This document shows positions 33,076 through 41,999 of a DNA stretch of 64,000 nucleotides, in pieces. Both the position numbers and the translations under genes were made by a program. This DNA comes from Ignavibacteria bacterium UBA2360 (GTDB lineage: Bacteria; Bacteroidota; Ignavibacteria; Tepidaquicellales; OLB5), in contig DDTQ01000011.1 in the NCBI GenBank assembly GCA_002344125.1, positions 1,019,220-1,083,219 on the forward strand, given 5' to 3'. The notes below the pieces were generated by a model, which was not told the DNA's origin, ran no database searches, and saw nothing but the letters and a program-made list of their open reading frames with translations. Position 1 is the stretch's first letter. Every line of letters begins with the position of its first letter.

Positions 33076-33840
33076 ATGCTCGTAATACCCGTTATAGATA
33101 TTCAAAACGGCAGATCAGTCAGAATGGTTGAAGGGCTTGAGGATAAAACTGTTTATTATTCCGAAAGCCCATTGAATATGGCGCGCCTTTTCCGCAAGGA
33201 AAATGCAAAGGTCATTCATATCTCCGATCTTGACGGCGCTGTTTCCGGTAAACGAAAGAATTATGAGCTTATTAAAGAAATAACCGAAAACGTCGGTGTT
33301 CCAATACAGCTCGGAGGAGGTATCAGGACATTTGAAATCGCAAATCAGCTGATCCGTGAACTGGGTGTTTACAGGATCGTTATCGGTACATCTGCAATTG
33401 ATAATATTGATCTCATAAAGAAGCTTATTGATGAATTCGGAAAAAGCAAAGTTGCTATAAGTGTTGATGTAAGGAATGGCTACCTGGTTAAAGATGGATG
33501 GGGCAACGTAACAAATATTCATGCTCTTGAATTCGCTCTGGGAATGAAGAAGCTTGGCGTTGAGAGAATAATCTACCAGGATGTAGCAAGAGTTGGTACT
33601 TTAACCGGACTCGATGTTGAAGGATTGAAACAGATTGCTTCTGAAACCGGACTGAAAGTAACCGCAGCCGGAGGAGTTTCCAACTATTCAGATCTTAGAA
33701 AAATCCAGGACCTTGAAAGATTCGGGGTTGATTCAGTTATGATGAGCCGCGCCCTTTATGAAAATAAATTCCCGTGCCAGGCTATCTGGCGCGAACAGGA
33801 AAAGATTGATACTTCACTCGAATTACCGAAGGTAAAATAA
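33076..33840 (+). CDS. hisA: HisA-like phosphoribosylformimino-AICAR-phosphate isomerase
   Basis: 254 aa TIM-barrel protein. The N-terminal Asp8 (IPVIDIQNG) and Asp131 (SVDVRNG) match the acid-base pair of HisA. QLGGGIRTF and TAAGGVSNY are the phosphate-binding loops, and EGLKQIASETG precedes the second. It would convert ProFAR to PRFAR in histidine biosynthesis. No other his genes adjoin it, and its C-terminal extension is short. HisA and HisF are close relatives, but the VIDI start and VRNG favour HisA. Confidence 0.88.
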   Translation: MLVIPVIDIQNGRSVRMVEGLEDKTVYYSESPLNMARLFRKENAKVIHISDLDGAVSGKRKNYELIKEITENVGVPIQLGGGIRTFEIANQLIRELGVYRIVIGTSAIDNIDLIKKLIDEFGKSKVAISVDVRNGYLVKDGWGNVTNIHALEFALGMKKLGVERIIYQDVARVGTLTGLDVEGLKQIASETGLKVTAAGGVSNYSDLRKIQDLERFGVDSVMMSRALYENKFPCQAIWREQEKIDTSLELPKVK

Positions 33841-33857
33841 GTATCAATTTTTTTTAC

Positions 33858-33893
33858 TTGACATACATAGAAATGCTATGTATATTTACATAG
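33858..33893 (+). promoter_or_regulatory. Promoter overlapping a PadR-type operator
   Basis: TTGACA (33858-33863), 17 nt, TATATT (33881-33886) is a textbook sigma70-like promoter, unlike the TAnnTTTG promoters elsewhere here. Between the boxes lies an inverted repeat ATACATAG, AAATG, CTATGTAT (33863-33883), with a third half-site ACATAG at 33888-33893. This fits PadR autoregulation. Confidence 0.7.
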
Positions 33894-33923
33894 AAGTTCA
33901 ATGTATAATTCAAAAATATTTCA

Positions 33924-34262
33924 ATGTTATCAAAAGATCTTGTTGCAGCTTCGTCAAAGCCGTTAATACTTTCAATATTATTGTATAAGGAAAGTTACGG
34001 TTATGAAATTATCCAAACCGTCAAAAAGTTATCGGGTGGTAGTATGGAATGGACTGATGGAATGCTGTATCCGATACTTCACAGACTTGAAGCTCAGGAA
34101 CTGATAGAATCAACATGGAAAACCTCGGAAGAGGGAAGAAAAAGAAAATATTACCGGATCAGAAAAGAAGGTAAAACTGCACTGGCTGGAGAACAAAAAC
34201 AATGGAGCCTTGTTAATTCAACTCTAAATAGAATTTGGGAGGATAAATCATGTTTGACCTGA
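33924..34262 (+). CDS. PadR-family transcriptional regulator
   Basis: 112 aa with the PadR winged helix: ILSILLYKESYGYEIIQTVKKL (about 13-34 in shorter blocks), MEWTDGMLYPILHRLEAQELIES and the wing GRKRKYYRIRKEGK. It has the minimal PadR form (s2-type, no long C-terminal helix). The gene overlaps the next one by 13 bp. It probably represses the pair from the inverted repeat upstream, as is common for PadR regulators next to permease-prefix membrane genes. Confidence 0.92.
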   Translation: MLSKDLVAASSKPLILSILLYKESYGYEIIQTVKKLSGGSMEWTDGMLYPILHRLEAQELIESTWKTSEEGRKRKYYRIRKEGKTALAGEQKQWSLVNSTLNRIWEDKSCLT

Positions 34263-34981
34263 ATAAAAGTATTTCTGAATGGAAGAACGCTTTTAAAAAT
34301 AAAGAATCTTTTTCAAGTGAGAATATTGATGAACTCGAGAGTCATCTAGTTGTTCAAATAACAGAATTAAAAGATACAGGTTTAAGTGATGAAGAAGCAT
34401 ATTGGGTCGCTCAGAAAAGGATTGGTACAATAGATTCTTTATATGTAGAATTTACCAAGATTAACAAACTGAATATTTTGAAGAAAAAGATATATTGGAT
34501 GTTAACAGGTATTGCAGGGATGTTAATGTACATATTTTTTGTTAACTCATCATATTATATTTTTGTTAGCATTTGTATGCTGTTGAATATTGATCCGGTT
34601 TCTTTTACCATTATATATAATTCGTTTAATGAAGTTGTTATAATTTTCGGTGGCATATTCATACTGTGGATAATGTCATCTAAAAAAAGTAAACTATTTG
34701 ATAAGTACTATTTTAATAATCTCAACAAAGTTAATTTATCAAAATTCATAGTTATTGGTGCATTAACATTTGTTTTGAGCAGTATTTTTTATTTTTATTA
34801 TTCTTATGAATTAAGCACTGATGTTAACCGGTGGATATCAAATTCAGATTCATTAAACGAATTCAAAGAACTGAATAAAATACTTAATCCATTGCAATTT
34901 ATTTTTAATTCATTCTTGATTTTAGTTGTTTATTATTATTCTTTTGTTAATAAAAGAAAATTAGAAATATCACGGCAATAA
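34250..34981 (+). CDS. Membrane protein with a permease-prefix-like N-terminus
   Basis: 243 aa. The N-terminal cytoplasmic part (about 1-70: IDELESHLVVQITELKDTG, LSDEEAYWVAQKRIG) resembles the 'permease prefix' domain often found beside PadR regulators. About four transmembrane helices follow (near 84-108, 127-150, 160-182 and 213-232). No transporter core is present. Inferred role: membrane protein, expressed under PadR control. Low GC and an AT-rich codon use. Confidence 0.75.
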   Translation: MFDLNKSISEWKNAFKNKESFSSENIDELESHLVVQITELKDTGLSDEEAYWVAQKRIGTIDSLYVEFTKINKLNILKKKIYWMLTGIAGMLMYIFFVNSSYYIFVSICMLLNIDPVSFTIIYNSFNEVVIIFGGIFILWIMSSKKSKLFDKYYFNNLNKVNLSKFIVIGALTFVLSSIFYFYYSYELSTDVNRWISNSDSLNEFKELNKILNPLQFIFNSFLILVVYYYSFVNKRKLEISRQ

Positions 34982-35019
34982 TTTTGTTTATTTCATATAA
35001 AATTTTTGATGTAAAAAAC

Positions 35020-35067
35020 GTGTAATCTTTTACACCTGTTATACATTCATTAAAACCCTTATCTTTG
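35020..35067 (+). promoter_or_regulatory. Promoter and inverted repeat upstream of hutU
   Basis: TATCTTTG (35060-35067) is a -7 element 23 bp before the ATG. GTGTAA, TCTT, TTACAC (35020-35035) is a perfect inverted repeat where a -33 region regulator would sit. Confidence 0.55.
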
Positions 35068-35089
35068 TAACTTAATCCTATTTATTACT

Positions 35090-36742
35090 ATGTCAAAACG
35101 AATAATAAAGTCTCCAACCGGCTCTGAGCTATCCTGTAAGAACTGGATATCAGAAGCCGCTATGCGTATGTTAATGAACAATTTAGATCCCGAGGTAGCC
35201 GAACGCCCGGATGACCTAGTTGTATATGGCGGCGGCGGCAAAGCCGCCAGGAATTGGGAATGTTACGATGCAATTATAGATTCACTTAAAAAGCTAAATG
35301 ATGATGAAACCCTGCTTGTTCAGTCAGGTAAACCGGTTGCAGTTTTTAAAACGCATACAAATGCCCCCAAAGTAATTATATCAAATGCGCAGCTAGTACC
35401 TGCCTGGGCTAACTGGGATGAATTCCGCAGACTTGATGCCATAGGACTCACAATGTATGGCCAAATGACAGCAGGCTCATGGATATATATCGGTTCGCAG
35501 GGAATACTGCAGGGTACCTACGAGACTTTCTCAGCATGCGCAGATAAACATTTTAACAGTGATCTTTCCGGCAGATTCATTCTTACCGCCGGTTTGGGGG
35601 GTATGGGCGGAGCACAGCCGCTTGCTGCCACAATGAACGGTGCAGTGATACTAGGGATTGACGTTGATAAAACAAGGATACAAAAAAGAATTGATACAGG
35701 TTACTGCGATGTTATCACTGAAGATATTGATGAAGCTATAAAATTAGTGCAGGAAGCTAAGAAGAATAAAGAAGCTAAATCTGTTGGACTTGTAGGCAAT
35801 GCAGGCGATGTTTTGCCTGAACTGCTTAAGAGAAATATCATTCCTGATATTGTCACCGACCAGACTTCAGCGCACGATATGCTGAACGGCTATGTACCAA
35901 TGGGAATGTCATTTGAAGAGGCACTGGAACTCAGAAAATCTGACCCCGAAAAATATATTAAGCTTTCAAGGGATACAGTTGTTGTTCATTGTAAGGCAAT
36001 GCATGATTTCCTCAAAACAGGTTCGATTGTATTTGATTATGGCAACAACATCCGCGGCGAAGCGTTAAATCACGGTTTCAAGGAGGCATTTGAAATCCCG
36101 GGCTTTGTACCTGAATATATCCGTCCTTTATTCTGCGATGGCAAAGGTCCTTTTCGCTGGGCAGCACTCAGCGGTGATCCCAATGATATATTCGTAACTG
36201 ATGAATATGTGCTTAAAACTTTCCCTGAAAATAAAGCGCTTGCAAGATGGATAAAAAAAGCTCAGGAAAAAGTGCATTTCCAGGGGCTGCCGGCAAGAAT
36301 CTGCTGGCTGGGTTACGGTGAACGCGCAAAGATGGGTAAGATATTCAATGAACTTGTCCGCGATGGTAAAGTAAAAGCACCGATTGTAATAGGGCGTGAC
36401 CACCTCGATTGCGGCAGCGTAGCTTCGCCTAACCGCGAAACCGAAAAAATGAAAGATGGAAGTGACGCAATTGCAGACTGGCCAATTTTGAACTTTGCGT
36501 TAAACGCCGTAGGCGGCGCAAGCTGGGTTTCCCTGCATCATGGCGGGGGAGTGGGTATAGGGCTTTCTATACATAGTGGTATGGTAGTTGTAGCAGATGG
36601 AACCAAAGAAGCCGAAGAACGATTGGAAAGAGTGTTGACATACGACCCCGGAATGGGTATAGTACGTCATGCTGATGCAGGATATGAGCAGGCGATTGAA
36701 AATGAAAAGAAATTCGGTATAAAAATGCCTATGATTAAATAG
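35090..36742 (+). CDS. hutU: Urocanate hydratase
   Basis: 550 aa, the normal length for urocanase. It uses NAD+ as an electrophile to hydrate urocanate to imidazolonepropionate in histidine degradation. Family motifs are clear: VVYGGGGKAARNWECYDAI near residue 45, QSGKPVAVFKTH, TAGSWIYIGSQGI, TAGLGGMGGAQPLA for NAD binding, DQTSAHDMLNGY, and the GRDHLDCGSVASPNRETEKM active-site segment with its conserved Cys. No hutH, hutI or hutG adjoins, so the pathway genes are scattered or partly absent. A MntA/HepT pair follows. Confidence 0.97.
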   Translation: MSKRIIKSPTGSELSCKNWISEAAMRMLMNNLDPEVAERPDDLVVYGGGGKAARNWECYDAIIDSLKKLNDDETLLVQSGKPVAVFKTHTNAPKVIISNAQLVPAWANWDEFRRLDAIGLTMYGQMTAGSWIYIGSQGILQGTYETFSACADKHFNSDLSGRFILTAGLGGMGGAQPLAATMNGAVILGIDVDKTRIQKRIDTGYCDVITEDIDEAIKLVQEAKKNKEAKSVGLVGNAGDVLPELLKRNIIPDIVTDQTSAHDMLNGYVPMGMSFEEALELRKSDPEKYIKLSRDTVVVHCKAMHDFLKTGSIVFDYGNNIRGEALNHGFKEAFEIPGFVPEYIRPLFCDGKGPFRWAALSGDPNDIFVTDEYVLKTFPENKALARWIKKAQEKVHFQGLPARICWLGYGERAKMGKIFNELVRDGKVKAPIVIGRDHLDCGSVASPNRETEKMKDGSDAIADWPILNFALNAVGGASWVSLHHGGGVGIGLSIHSGMVVVADGTKEAEERLERVLTYDPGMGIVRHADAGYEQAIENEKKFGIKMPMIK

Positions 36743-36768
36743 TATTTAATAACAGAAATTCTTCAGGT

Positions 36769-37068
36769 ATGAATGAATTGAACAAAGAAAAAATCATCAG
36801 TATTCTAAAAGAACAAATTACTTTTCTTAATGAGAGGTATCATTTGAGGAAAATTGGATTATTTGGTTCGTATGCTGTAGAATCTCAAACTGAAAGCAGC
36901 GATATTGATCTTATAGTGGATTTTGATAAACCCATAGGTTTAGATTTTGTTGAACTGGGTGACTATCTTGAAAATCTTCTGAACAAAAAGGTTGATCTGA
37001 TTACTTTTGAAGGTTTGAAAAACAGCAATCTGAATTTAAAGACTAACCAAATTATTTATGTCAATTAG
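36769..37068 (+). CDS. MntA-like nucleotidyltransferase antitoxin
   Basis: 99 aa minimal nucleotidyltransferase. The motif GSYAVESQTESSDIDLIVDF gives Gly33-Ser34, ten residues, then Asp45-x-Asp47, the GSx10DxD signature. In MntA/HepT (type VII) modules it adds AMP to the HepT toxin to silence it. Its 3' end overlaps the HepT gene by 11 bp. Confidence 0.9.
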   Translation: MNELNKEKIISILKEQITFLNERYHLRKIGLFGSYAVESQTESSDIDLIVDFDKPIGLDFVELGDYLENLLNKKVDLITFEGLKNSNLNLKTNQIIYVN

Positions 37069-37390
37069 GCACGATAGAGATCTCTTAGAAGATATAATTT
37101 CTTCGATTGAAAAGATAGAATCCTATTGCGAAGAGCTCAATTATTCGGAATTCTTAAACGACTCCAAAACTCAGGATGCAATAATCAGGAATAAAGAAAT
37201 TATTGGAGAAGCTGTTAGCAGAGTATCAATTGAACTGAAAGATAACCATCCTGAAATACCCTGGAATAACATCAAAGGAACAAGAAACCGACTTATTCAT
37301 GACTATTCAGGAGTAAATCTTGATATCTTGTGGAATATAGTAAAAGATGATTTGCCTGACCTTTATCTAAAGATTACTAAGATAAAATAG
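37058..37390 (+). CDS. HepT-like ribonuclease toxin
   Basis: 110 aa, all-helical. The catalytic RX4HXY motif is present: Arg76, His81 and Tyr83 in GTRNRLIHDY, within the HEPN fold. It cleaves RNA unless modified by MntA. The gene ends 1 bp before ispH, so the toxin operon runs directly into an essential gene. Confidence 0.9.
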   Translation: MSIRHDRDLLEDIISSIEKIESYCEELNYSEFLNDSKTQDAIIRNKEIIGEAVSRVSIELKDNHPEIPWNNIKGTRNRLIHDYSGVNLDILWNIVKDDLPDLYLKITKIK

Positions 37391-37391
37391 A

Positions 37392-38633
37392 ATGAAAAAA
37401 TTTGATATACCCATATATTACCGCAGCCCTGTAATTTCTGTTGTTAAGAATGCGCGGAAGATCACTGATCCACGCAAGAAGGATTACACTCCTTCTGTGC
37501 TTGATTTCGGTCCCGTAAAATTTTTAATTGCCCGGCATTTTGGTTTCTGCTACGGCGTTGAAAACGCCATCGAGATAGCGTATAAGTCACTCGAGCAGAA
37601 TCCCGGGAAAAGGGTTTTTTTGCTGAGCGAAATGATACATAATCCAAGTGTAAACTCAGATCTCAGCCAAAGGGGAGTGAGGTTCCTTCGTGAACATAAC
37701 GGCAAGCAGCTCATTCCATGGGAGGAGCTTAATTCTGATGACATCGTGATTGTACCGGCATTTGGTACTACACTTGAAATTCAGGAACTGCTTGCCAACA
37801 GGGGAATTGATCCTTACAAGTATGATACAACATGCCCTTTTGTTGAAAAAGTCTGGAACCGCGCCGAAGCGCTTGGCAAAAAGAGTTATACAATCATTGT
37901 TCATGGTAAATACAACCACGAAGAAACAATTGCAACTTTTTCTCATTCAAAGCAGAATTCACCCACTTTAATTGTAAGGAACATAGAAGAAACAAAAATG
38001 CTTCGTGATATTATCCTCGGCAAAATTCCCGCAGATGAATTTTATACGCTCTTTGAAGGTAAATATTCCGATGGTTTTGATGTAGTGCGCGACCTGGATC
38101 ATGTGGGAGTTGTAAATCAAACCACAATGTTAGCTACCGAAACCCAGGCGATAGCGGATATGATAAGAACAGCTATGGCTGAAAAGTACGGTGATGAAAA
38201 AATAAAAGAACATTTTGCTGATACAAGCGATACCCTTTGCTACGCTACTTACGATAACCAGCAGGCTACATTGGGACTGCTGAACAGCAACGCTGATTTT
38301 GCAATTGTAGTTGGTGGCTACAACAGCTCTAATACTTCACATATAGTTGAACTATGCGAAGAGAAGTTACCGGTTTATTTTATTTCAGGCGCTGAAAAAA
38401 TAATTTCCGAAGAGGCTATCAGCCATTTTAATATACATACCAGCGAAGAAGTAATGACAGAAAACTGGCTGAAAAGGTCAATGGCTAAACCGGTTGAAAT
38501 TATCTTAACCAGCGGGGCATCCTGCCCCGATGCGATACTGGATGAGGTATTGCAGAAAATAGTTGCCTTCTTTCCCGGTGCTCAGTCTATAGAAAACGCA
38601 TTGCTTCCCTTTAAGATCGATACGCTGAATTAA
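37392..38633 (+). CDS. ispH: 4-hydroxy-3-methylbut-2-enyl diphosphate reductase
   Basis: 413 aa, last step of the MEP isoprenoid pathway (HMBPP to IPP and DMAPP). The three cysteines that hold the iron-sulfur cluster are Cys53 (FGFCYGVENA), Cys148 (TTCPFVEKVW) and Cys378 (SGASCPDAIL). The protein is about 100 residues longer than the E. coli enzyme because of a 40-residue N-terminal extension and internal segments. This is the long form typical of cyanobacteria, plants and several Bacteroidota. It follows HepT with no gap. Confidence 0.96.
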   Translation: MKKFDIPIYYRSPVISVVKNARKITDPRKKDYTPSVLDFGPVKFLIARHFGFCYGVENAIEIAYKSLEQNPGKRVFLLSEMIHNPSVNSDLSQRGVRFLREHNGKQLIPWEELNSDDIVIVPAFGTTLEIQELLANRGIDPYKYDTTCPFVEKVWNRAEALGKKSYTIIVHGKYNHEETIATFSHSKQNSPTLIVRNIEETKMLRDIILGKIPADEFYTLFEGKYSDGFDVVRDLDHVGVVNQTTMLATETQAIADMIRTAMAEKYGDEKIKEHFADTSDTLCYATYDNQQATLGLLNSNADFAIVVGGYNSSNTSHIVELCEEKLPVYFISGAEKIISEEAISHFNIHTSEEVMTENWLKRSMAKPVEIILTSGASCPDAILDEVLQKIVAFFPGAQSIENALLPFKIDTLN

Positions 38634-38648
38634 AGAAATGTTCACTAT

Positions 38649-39206
38649 TCATTCAATAGCTTCATTCAGAAGCACGTAGTGCAAATGATCTTCCCATACA
38701 CCATTTATCTTTAGATATTTCTTAGAAATGCCTTCACAAAGAAAACCTGCTTTTTCAATTGTTTTTATTGATGCGGTGTTTCGCGGAATTATATTCGCTT
38801 CAATTCTGTGAAGCTTCCTTTGGCCGAACATAAACTCACAACCCGCTTTCACGGCTTCAGTGCCGTAACCTTTGTTTATCTCAACTTTATCTATCCTGTA
38901 ACCTAAAAAGCAGGATAAGAACGGACCTGCCACAATATTTGAAAACACAACCGAGCCCATCATTTTTTCAGCTGAATTCTTCAAAAATACACCGAACTGA
39001 ACCAGCGTTCCTTTGATAATATCAGATTCAATATTCACAAGATTACTTCTGTGGAAGTTAATATCAAAATAGTCTTTGGAGTATTCAGGACTCCACTGTT
39101 TAAAGAACTCTGCGTTGCGCGTTCGGAACCCAAACAGCTCTTCGGCATCACTAATTGTTAGTGAGCGAAGTATCAGTCTCTCCGATTCAGTTTTTGGCAG
39201 CTCCAA
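38649..39206 (-). CDS. GNAT-family acetyltransferase (RimJ/RimL-like)
   Basis: 185 aa. Typical of the family are LILRSLTISDAEELFGFR at the N-terminus, LGYRIDKVEINKGYGTEAVKAG as the acetyl-CoA loop (motif A) and RIEANIIPRNTASIKTIEKAGF (motif B). The likely substrate is a protein N-terminus, an amine or an antibiotic. It starts a minus-strand cluster that ends at the DUF4406 gene. Confidence 0.88.
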   Translation of the reverse strand: MELPKTESERLILRSLTISDAEELFGFRTRNAEFFKQWSPEYSKDYFDINFHRSNLVNIESDIIKGTLVQFGVFLKNSAEKMMGSVVFSNIVAGPFLSCFLGYRIDKVEINKGYGTEAVKAGCEFMFGQRKLHRIEANIIPRNTASIKTIEKAGFLCEGISKKYLKINGVWEDHLHYVLLNEAIE

Positions 39207-39207
39207 A

Positions 39208-39933
39208 TTACTTGTTGAATTTCAGAATTTGTTTTAGTGAAAGTATATGCATAAGGTATGCAAAAGGTACAATGAATGCCGGCACCCATACGAACGGGAA
39301 GTACGCAACAGCGGTATTTGCAGGCTCGTTAAAGAACAGACGCATTGGCCCGGGCGTTGAAAGCAATGCTACAATAAAGATATTTGTGACCAGAAGAATA
39401 CCCGCCATATTCCATAGTACGGCAGTTATTCGCGGCCATTTATTTTGCGAAAGGCAGTAATAGCCTATCAGCGGAGCGCTTAGCCCCGTCAGTATATCAT
39501 AATTTACACCCTCAAATGTCATTTGTAATGGAATTACATTCCTGATAAACATCAACCAAAGCAGAATTTCCATCAGTATTCTGAAAGACTGTATGTATAC
39601 CAGCCACGATGATGGTATTTCCTTAATTAACGCATTCACCCTTGTTGAACTGCTAAGATAACTTATTGCGAGTACAGGAGGAATGATTATGATCATTAAT
39701 TTCGGAGGTGTGGAAGTAAAATCAAGCAATGTGCCGTTTATTGCTACAAGCGCGGAAGTAACTAGCCATCCTGCCAATATGAGTGTTGTAAGCGCGTAAT
39801 ACTTTTTCTTTTTAACTTCTGATGCGCCCATTGCTGTAAGGGAAAATTTCAGAGAAAAAAATATGAACGCTATTATGATGGCCGCTATAAGATATAATAA
39901 AGCATCAATATATAATGGTATAACGGGATTCAT
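39208..39933 (-). CDS. Seven-helix membrane protein of unknown function
   Basis: 241 aa with six to seven hydrophobic helices (for example ALLYLIAAIIIAFIFFSLKF, LTTLILAGWLVTSALVA, LMIIIIPPVLAISYLS) and short loops. The topology recalls small membrane sensors or transporters, but no motif is recognised. Its start overlaps the end of the DUF4406 gene by 4 bp and its stop lies 1 bp before the GNAT gene. All three are probably one operon. Confidence 0.7.
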   Translation of the reverse strand: MNPVIPLYIDALLYLIAAIIIAFIFFSLKFSLTAMGASEVKKKKYYALTTLILAGWLVTSALVAINGTLLDFTSTPPKLMIIIIPPVLAISYLSSSTRVNALIKEIPSSWLVYIQSFRILMEILLWLMFIRNVIPLQMTFEGVNYDILTGLSAPLIGYYCLSQNKWPRITAVLWNMAGILLVTNIFIVALLSTPGPMRLFFNEPANTAVAYFPFVWVPAFIVPFAYLMHILSLKQILKFNK

Positions 39934-40259
39934 ATAATCTCCGGAATTTCATTCACTGAAAAATTCACGGGTAACCCTTTTGATTCAATTAAGCCGCGTT
40001 CAAAATCTGCCCCCGGCGATGAACCTATCATTAATATTGCGTCGCATCTTTCAACAATTGCAAATGAAATATCAGAAATAACTCTTCCTCTTTCTATTTC
40101 CGGCAATTCATCTGCCACAAAAAGCGATGCGTTCACCCCTATAACGGGTATGTGACCCTTACGGTAAACTTCAGCGGCTGCAATATTCATGGCCTTCAGA
40201 TTTGCCGCCTTTTGTTCATTTGTGTTGGCACTGTACGGACCCGCTACGACTATCAGCAT
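39930..40259 (-). CDS. DUF4406 / nucleoside-deoxyribosyltransferase-like protein
   Basis: 109 aa from the ATG at 40259, where the family's MLIVVAGPYS start sits. A GTG at 40304 is in frame, overlaps the preceding stop and would add 15 residues. The GPYSAN loop, IPVIGVNASLFVA, an acidic helix (ISDISFAIVERCDAILMIG) and PGADFERGLIESKG match small nucleoside deoxyribosyltransferase-like proteins. The reaction is unproven. Confidence 0.75.
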   Translation of the reverse strand: MLIVVAGPYSANTNEQKAANLKAMNIAAAEVYRKGHIPVIGVNASLFVADELPEIERGRVISDISFAIVERCDAILMIGSSPGADFERGLIESKGLPVNFSVNEIPEII

Positions 40260-40303
40260 ATATTTATTTTGAGTATTTGCCCGGGCAGATAAAACTGATC
40301 TCA

Positions 40304-40969
40304 CTAAATATTTAGTTTATTGAATTCATCTTCAGTGAAATCCTTAAGGGATCTGAACCTTATATCTGCAATTGCGAATTTTGGATTGTAAAAATTTGTT
40401 TTTTCAGGATACGCTGCCGTTTTCATTCTTGCCGCAACCGCCGAAACCACTCCGTTAAAGGAATCTTCAATAGCCAGGCAATCCTGAGGTTCAACACCCA
40501 GCTTTTTAGCCGTAGAAATATAGATCGCCGGATGCGGTTTGCCGAATTCTTCATATTCCGCTGAATGTATCACCTTGAAATAATCAGCAATGCCGAATTT
40601 ATTCATAACGGCGTCAATTATCTTTCTATCACTTGATGAGGCTATTGCCATAGGCAGATTTTTTGAGGCGAACATTTTCAAAAGTTCTTCAATTCCCGGG
40701 TTGATAACACTTTTTTGTTTTATCAATGTTATCAATGAGGTTACAATTGTTTCCCCCACTTTTTCAAGGGGGTCTCTGGCGGTATCCCATGGATATTTTT
40801 CATTCCACAACTTAACTACATCAACAAGGCGCATGCCTGTAGTTGTTTCACACATTTCTTCGGTTAACGGTACCCCTAAGGAATTGAATATTTTTATTTC
40901 CGCTTCCTTCCACAAGGGCTCGGAATCAAGTATTACGCCGTCCATATCAAATATTACTGCTTTTATCAT
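40304..40969 (-). CDS. HAD-superfamily sugar-phosphate phosphatase (HxpB/YniC-like)
   Basis: 221 aa. Catalytic Asp8 and Asp10 (FDMDGV) define motif I, IASSS motif II, GKPHPAIYISTAKKLG motif III and AIEDSFNGVVSA motif IV. The cap (residues 15-85) is of the beta-phosphoglucomutase type. LWNEKYPW and LGVEPQDCLAIEDS are close to the E. coli hexitol-phosphate phosphatase YniC/HxpB. It probably removes phosphate from hexose or hexitol phosphates. Confidence 0.88.
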   Translation of the reverse strand: MIKAVIFDMDGVILDSEPLWKEAEIKIFNSLGVPLTEEMCETTTGMRLVDVVKLWNEKYPWDTARDPLEKVGETIVTSLITLIKQKSVINPGIEELLKMFASKNLPMAIASSSDRKIIDAVMNKFGIADYFKVIHSAEYEEFGKPHPAIYISTAKKLGVEPQDCLAIEDSFNGVVSAVAARMKTAAYPEKTNFYNPKFAIADIRFRSLKDFTEDEFNKLNI

Positions 40970-40994
40970 ATCAAAAGTTTTCTCTTTGTGTTAT

Positions 40995-41855
40995 TTACAT
41001 TTCCCTGAAGTAGGTGTACCACATTGGGATCCACTTACCTTCAATGTTGATATACAGTCTTGTCACAACTTCAATTATTTTGCTGTCCTGCACTTCATTG
41101 TACCAGAATGCATCAAGGATCTTATCATTATCCAGGTCTATTCCTGTCCCTTCGATATTCTTGCCTTTGGAGGTTTCAAGCTCTTCCCTGCGTGATGAAG
41201 CCTCAAGGTTATAAGGGAGTTCATATGTCATTTCATCCAGGGGCAGAATTGAAAATACCATGATCGGGTTCTTCAAAATATAAGCCAGGTCCTCGTGCTG
41301 CTCATCGGTGTAGTTTATCCTGAGCGGTGTCTGTTTCGGGAATATGTACGGATACTTGGGTGAGTAATCCAGTTTATTGCTGCACTCCCAGTATTCAGTG
41401 TAAGTATCAAATGTAGTTTCAAACACCGTGTTGTTCTCGAATATTTTATATCCAATTGGATTGTTCCATCTCACAAGCCGCAATTTTTCCTGATTCACAA
41501 AGTATGTCATGGAATCAACCACCCTGTTTTGGAGGTTTTGTTTATTGGTCTTATACCGCATGAACTTCAGCATGCTGTAATCGCAATCTTCAATGTAAAG
41601 GTAAGTGGAATCAATGTGCGTTAAGAAAATATAGAGGTTCTTTGTGTTCTCATGTGTAAAGATTGAAGGTTTGGTCTTTTTGAATTTTGTGTTATTTTTC
41701 ACCTCATGCAGTTTTGATGCCACAGGGTACATGTCATCCTTACATATAACTTCAATCTTTTCAGCAAGCGGCTGCTGCAGTGATTCATCTCCTTCCGGGA
41801 ATGTCAGCGGCATCCCCATTTGTACAATAAGCGTAATTATTTTGAGTATTCCCAT
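40995..41855 (-). CDS. Hypothetical protein with a short N-terminal hydrophobic helix
   Basis: 286 aa. The first 15 residues (MGILKIITLIVQMGM) could be a short signal peptide. The rest is beta-rich with many Tyr, Trp and Asn residues and no cysteine signature. A segment GTGIDLDNDKILDAFWYNEV (about 240-259) recalls an EF-hand-like DxDNDxxxD loop, which could bind calcium. No family recognised. Confidence 0.6.
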   Translation of the reverse strand: MGILKIITLIVQMGMPLTFPEGDESLQQPLAEKIEVICKDDMYPVASKLHEVKNNTKFKKTKPSIFTHENTKNLYIFLTHIDSTYLYIEDCDYSMLKFMRYKTNKQNLQNRVVDSMTYFVNQEKLRLVRWNNPIGYKIFENNTVFETTFDTYTEYWECSNKLDYSPKYPYIFPKQTPLRINYTDEQHEDLAYILKNPIMVFSILPLDEMTYELPYNLEASSRREELETSKGKNIEGTGIDLDNDKILDAFWYNEVQDSKIIEVVTRLYINIEGKWIPMWYTYFREM

Positions 41856-41999
41856 AATTTTCTCTTAAATTAGAACTCAAATATAGGAAAGTTTTTAATT
41901 TATCTAATACCTATTCTTTTTCTCTATGAAATAGTGCATTTCTCCACTGCTTCTAACCTGCTTTTTAAGTATTTTTGTGGTTTACAATAAGGAGCAAAT

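Noticed and set aside
633..41010. Shared C-terminal TYFREM in the products at 633 and 40995
   Set aside because: A 16-bp match (ACATTTCCCTGAAGTA) between unrelated genes. Possibly a common gene-end remnant, but too short to support a claim.
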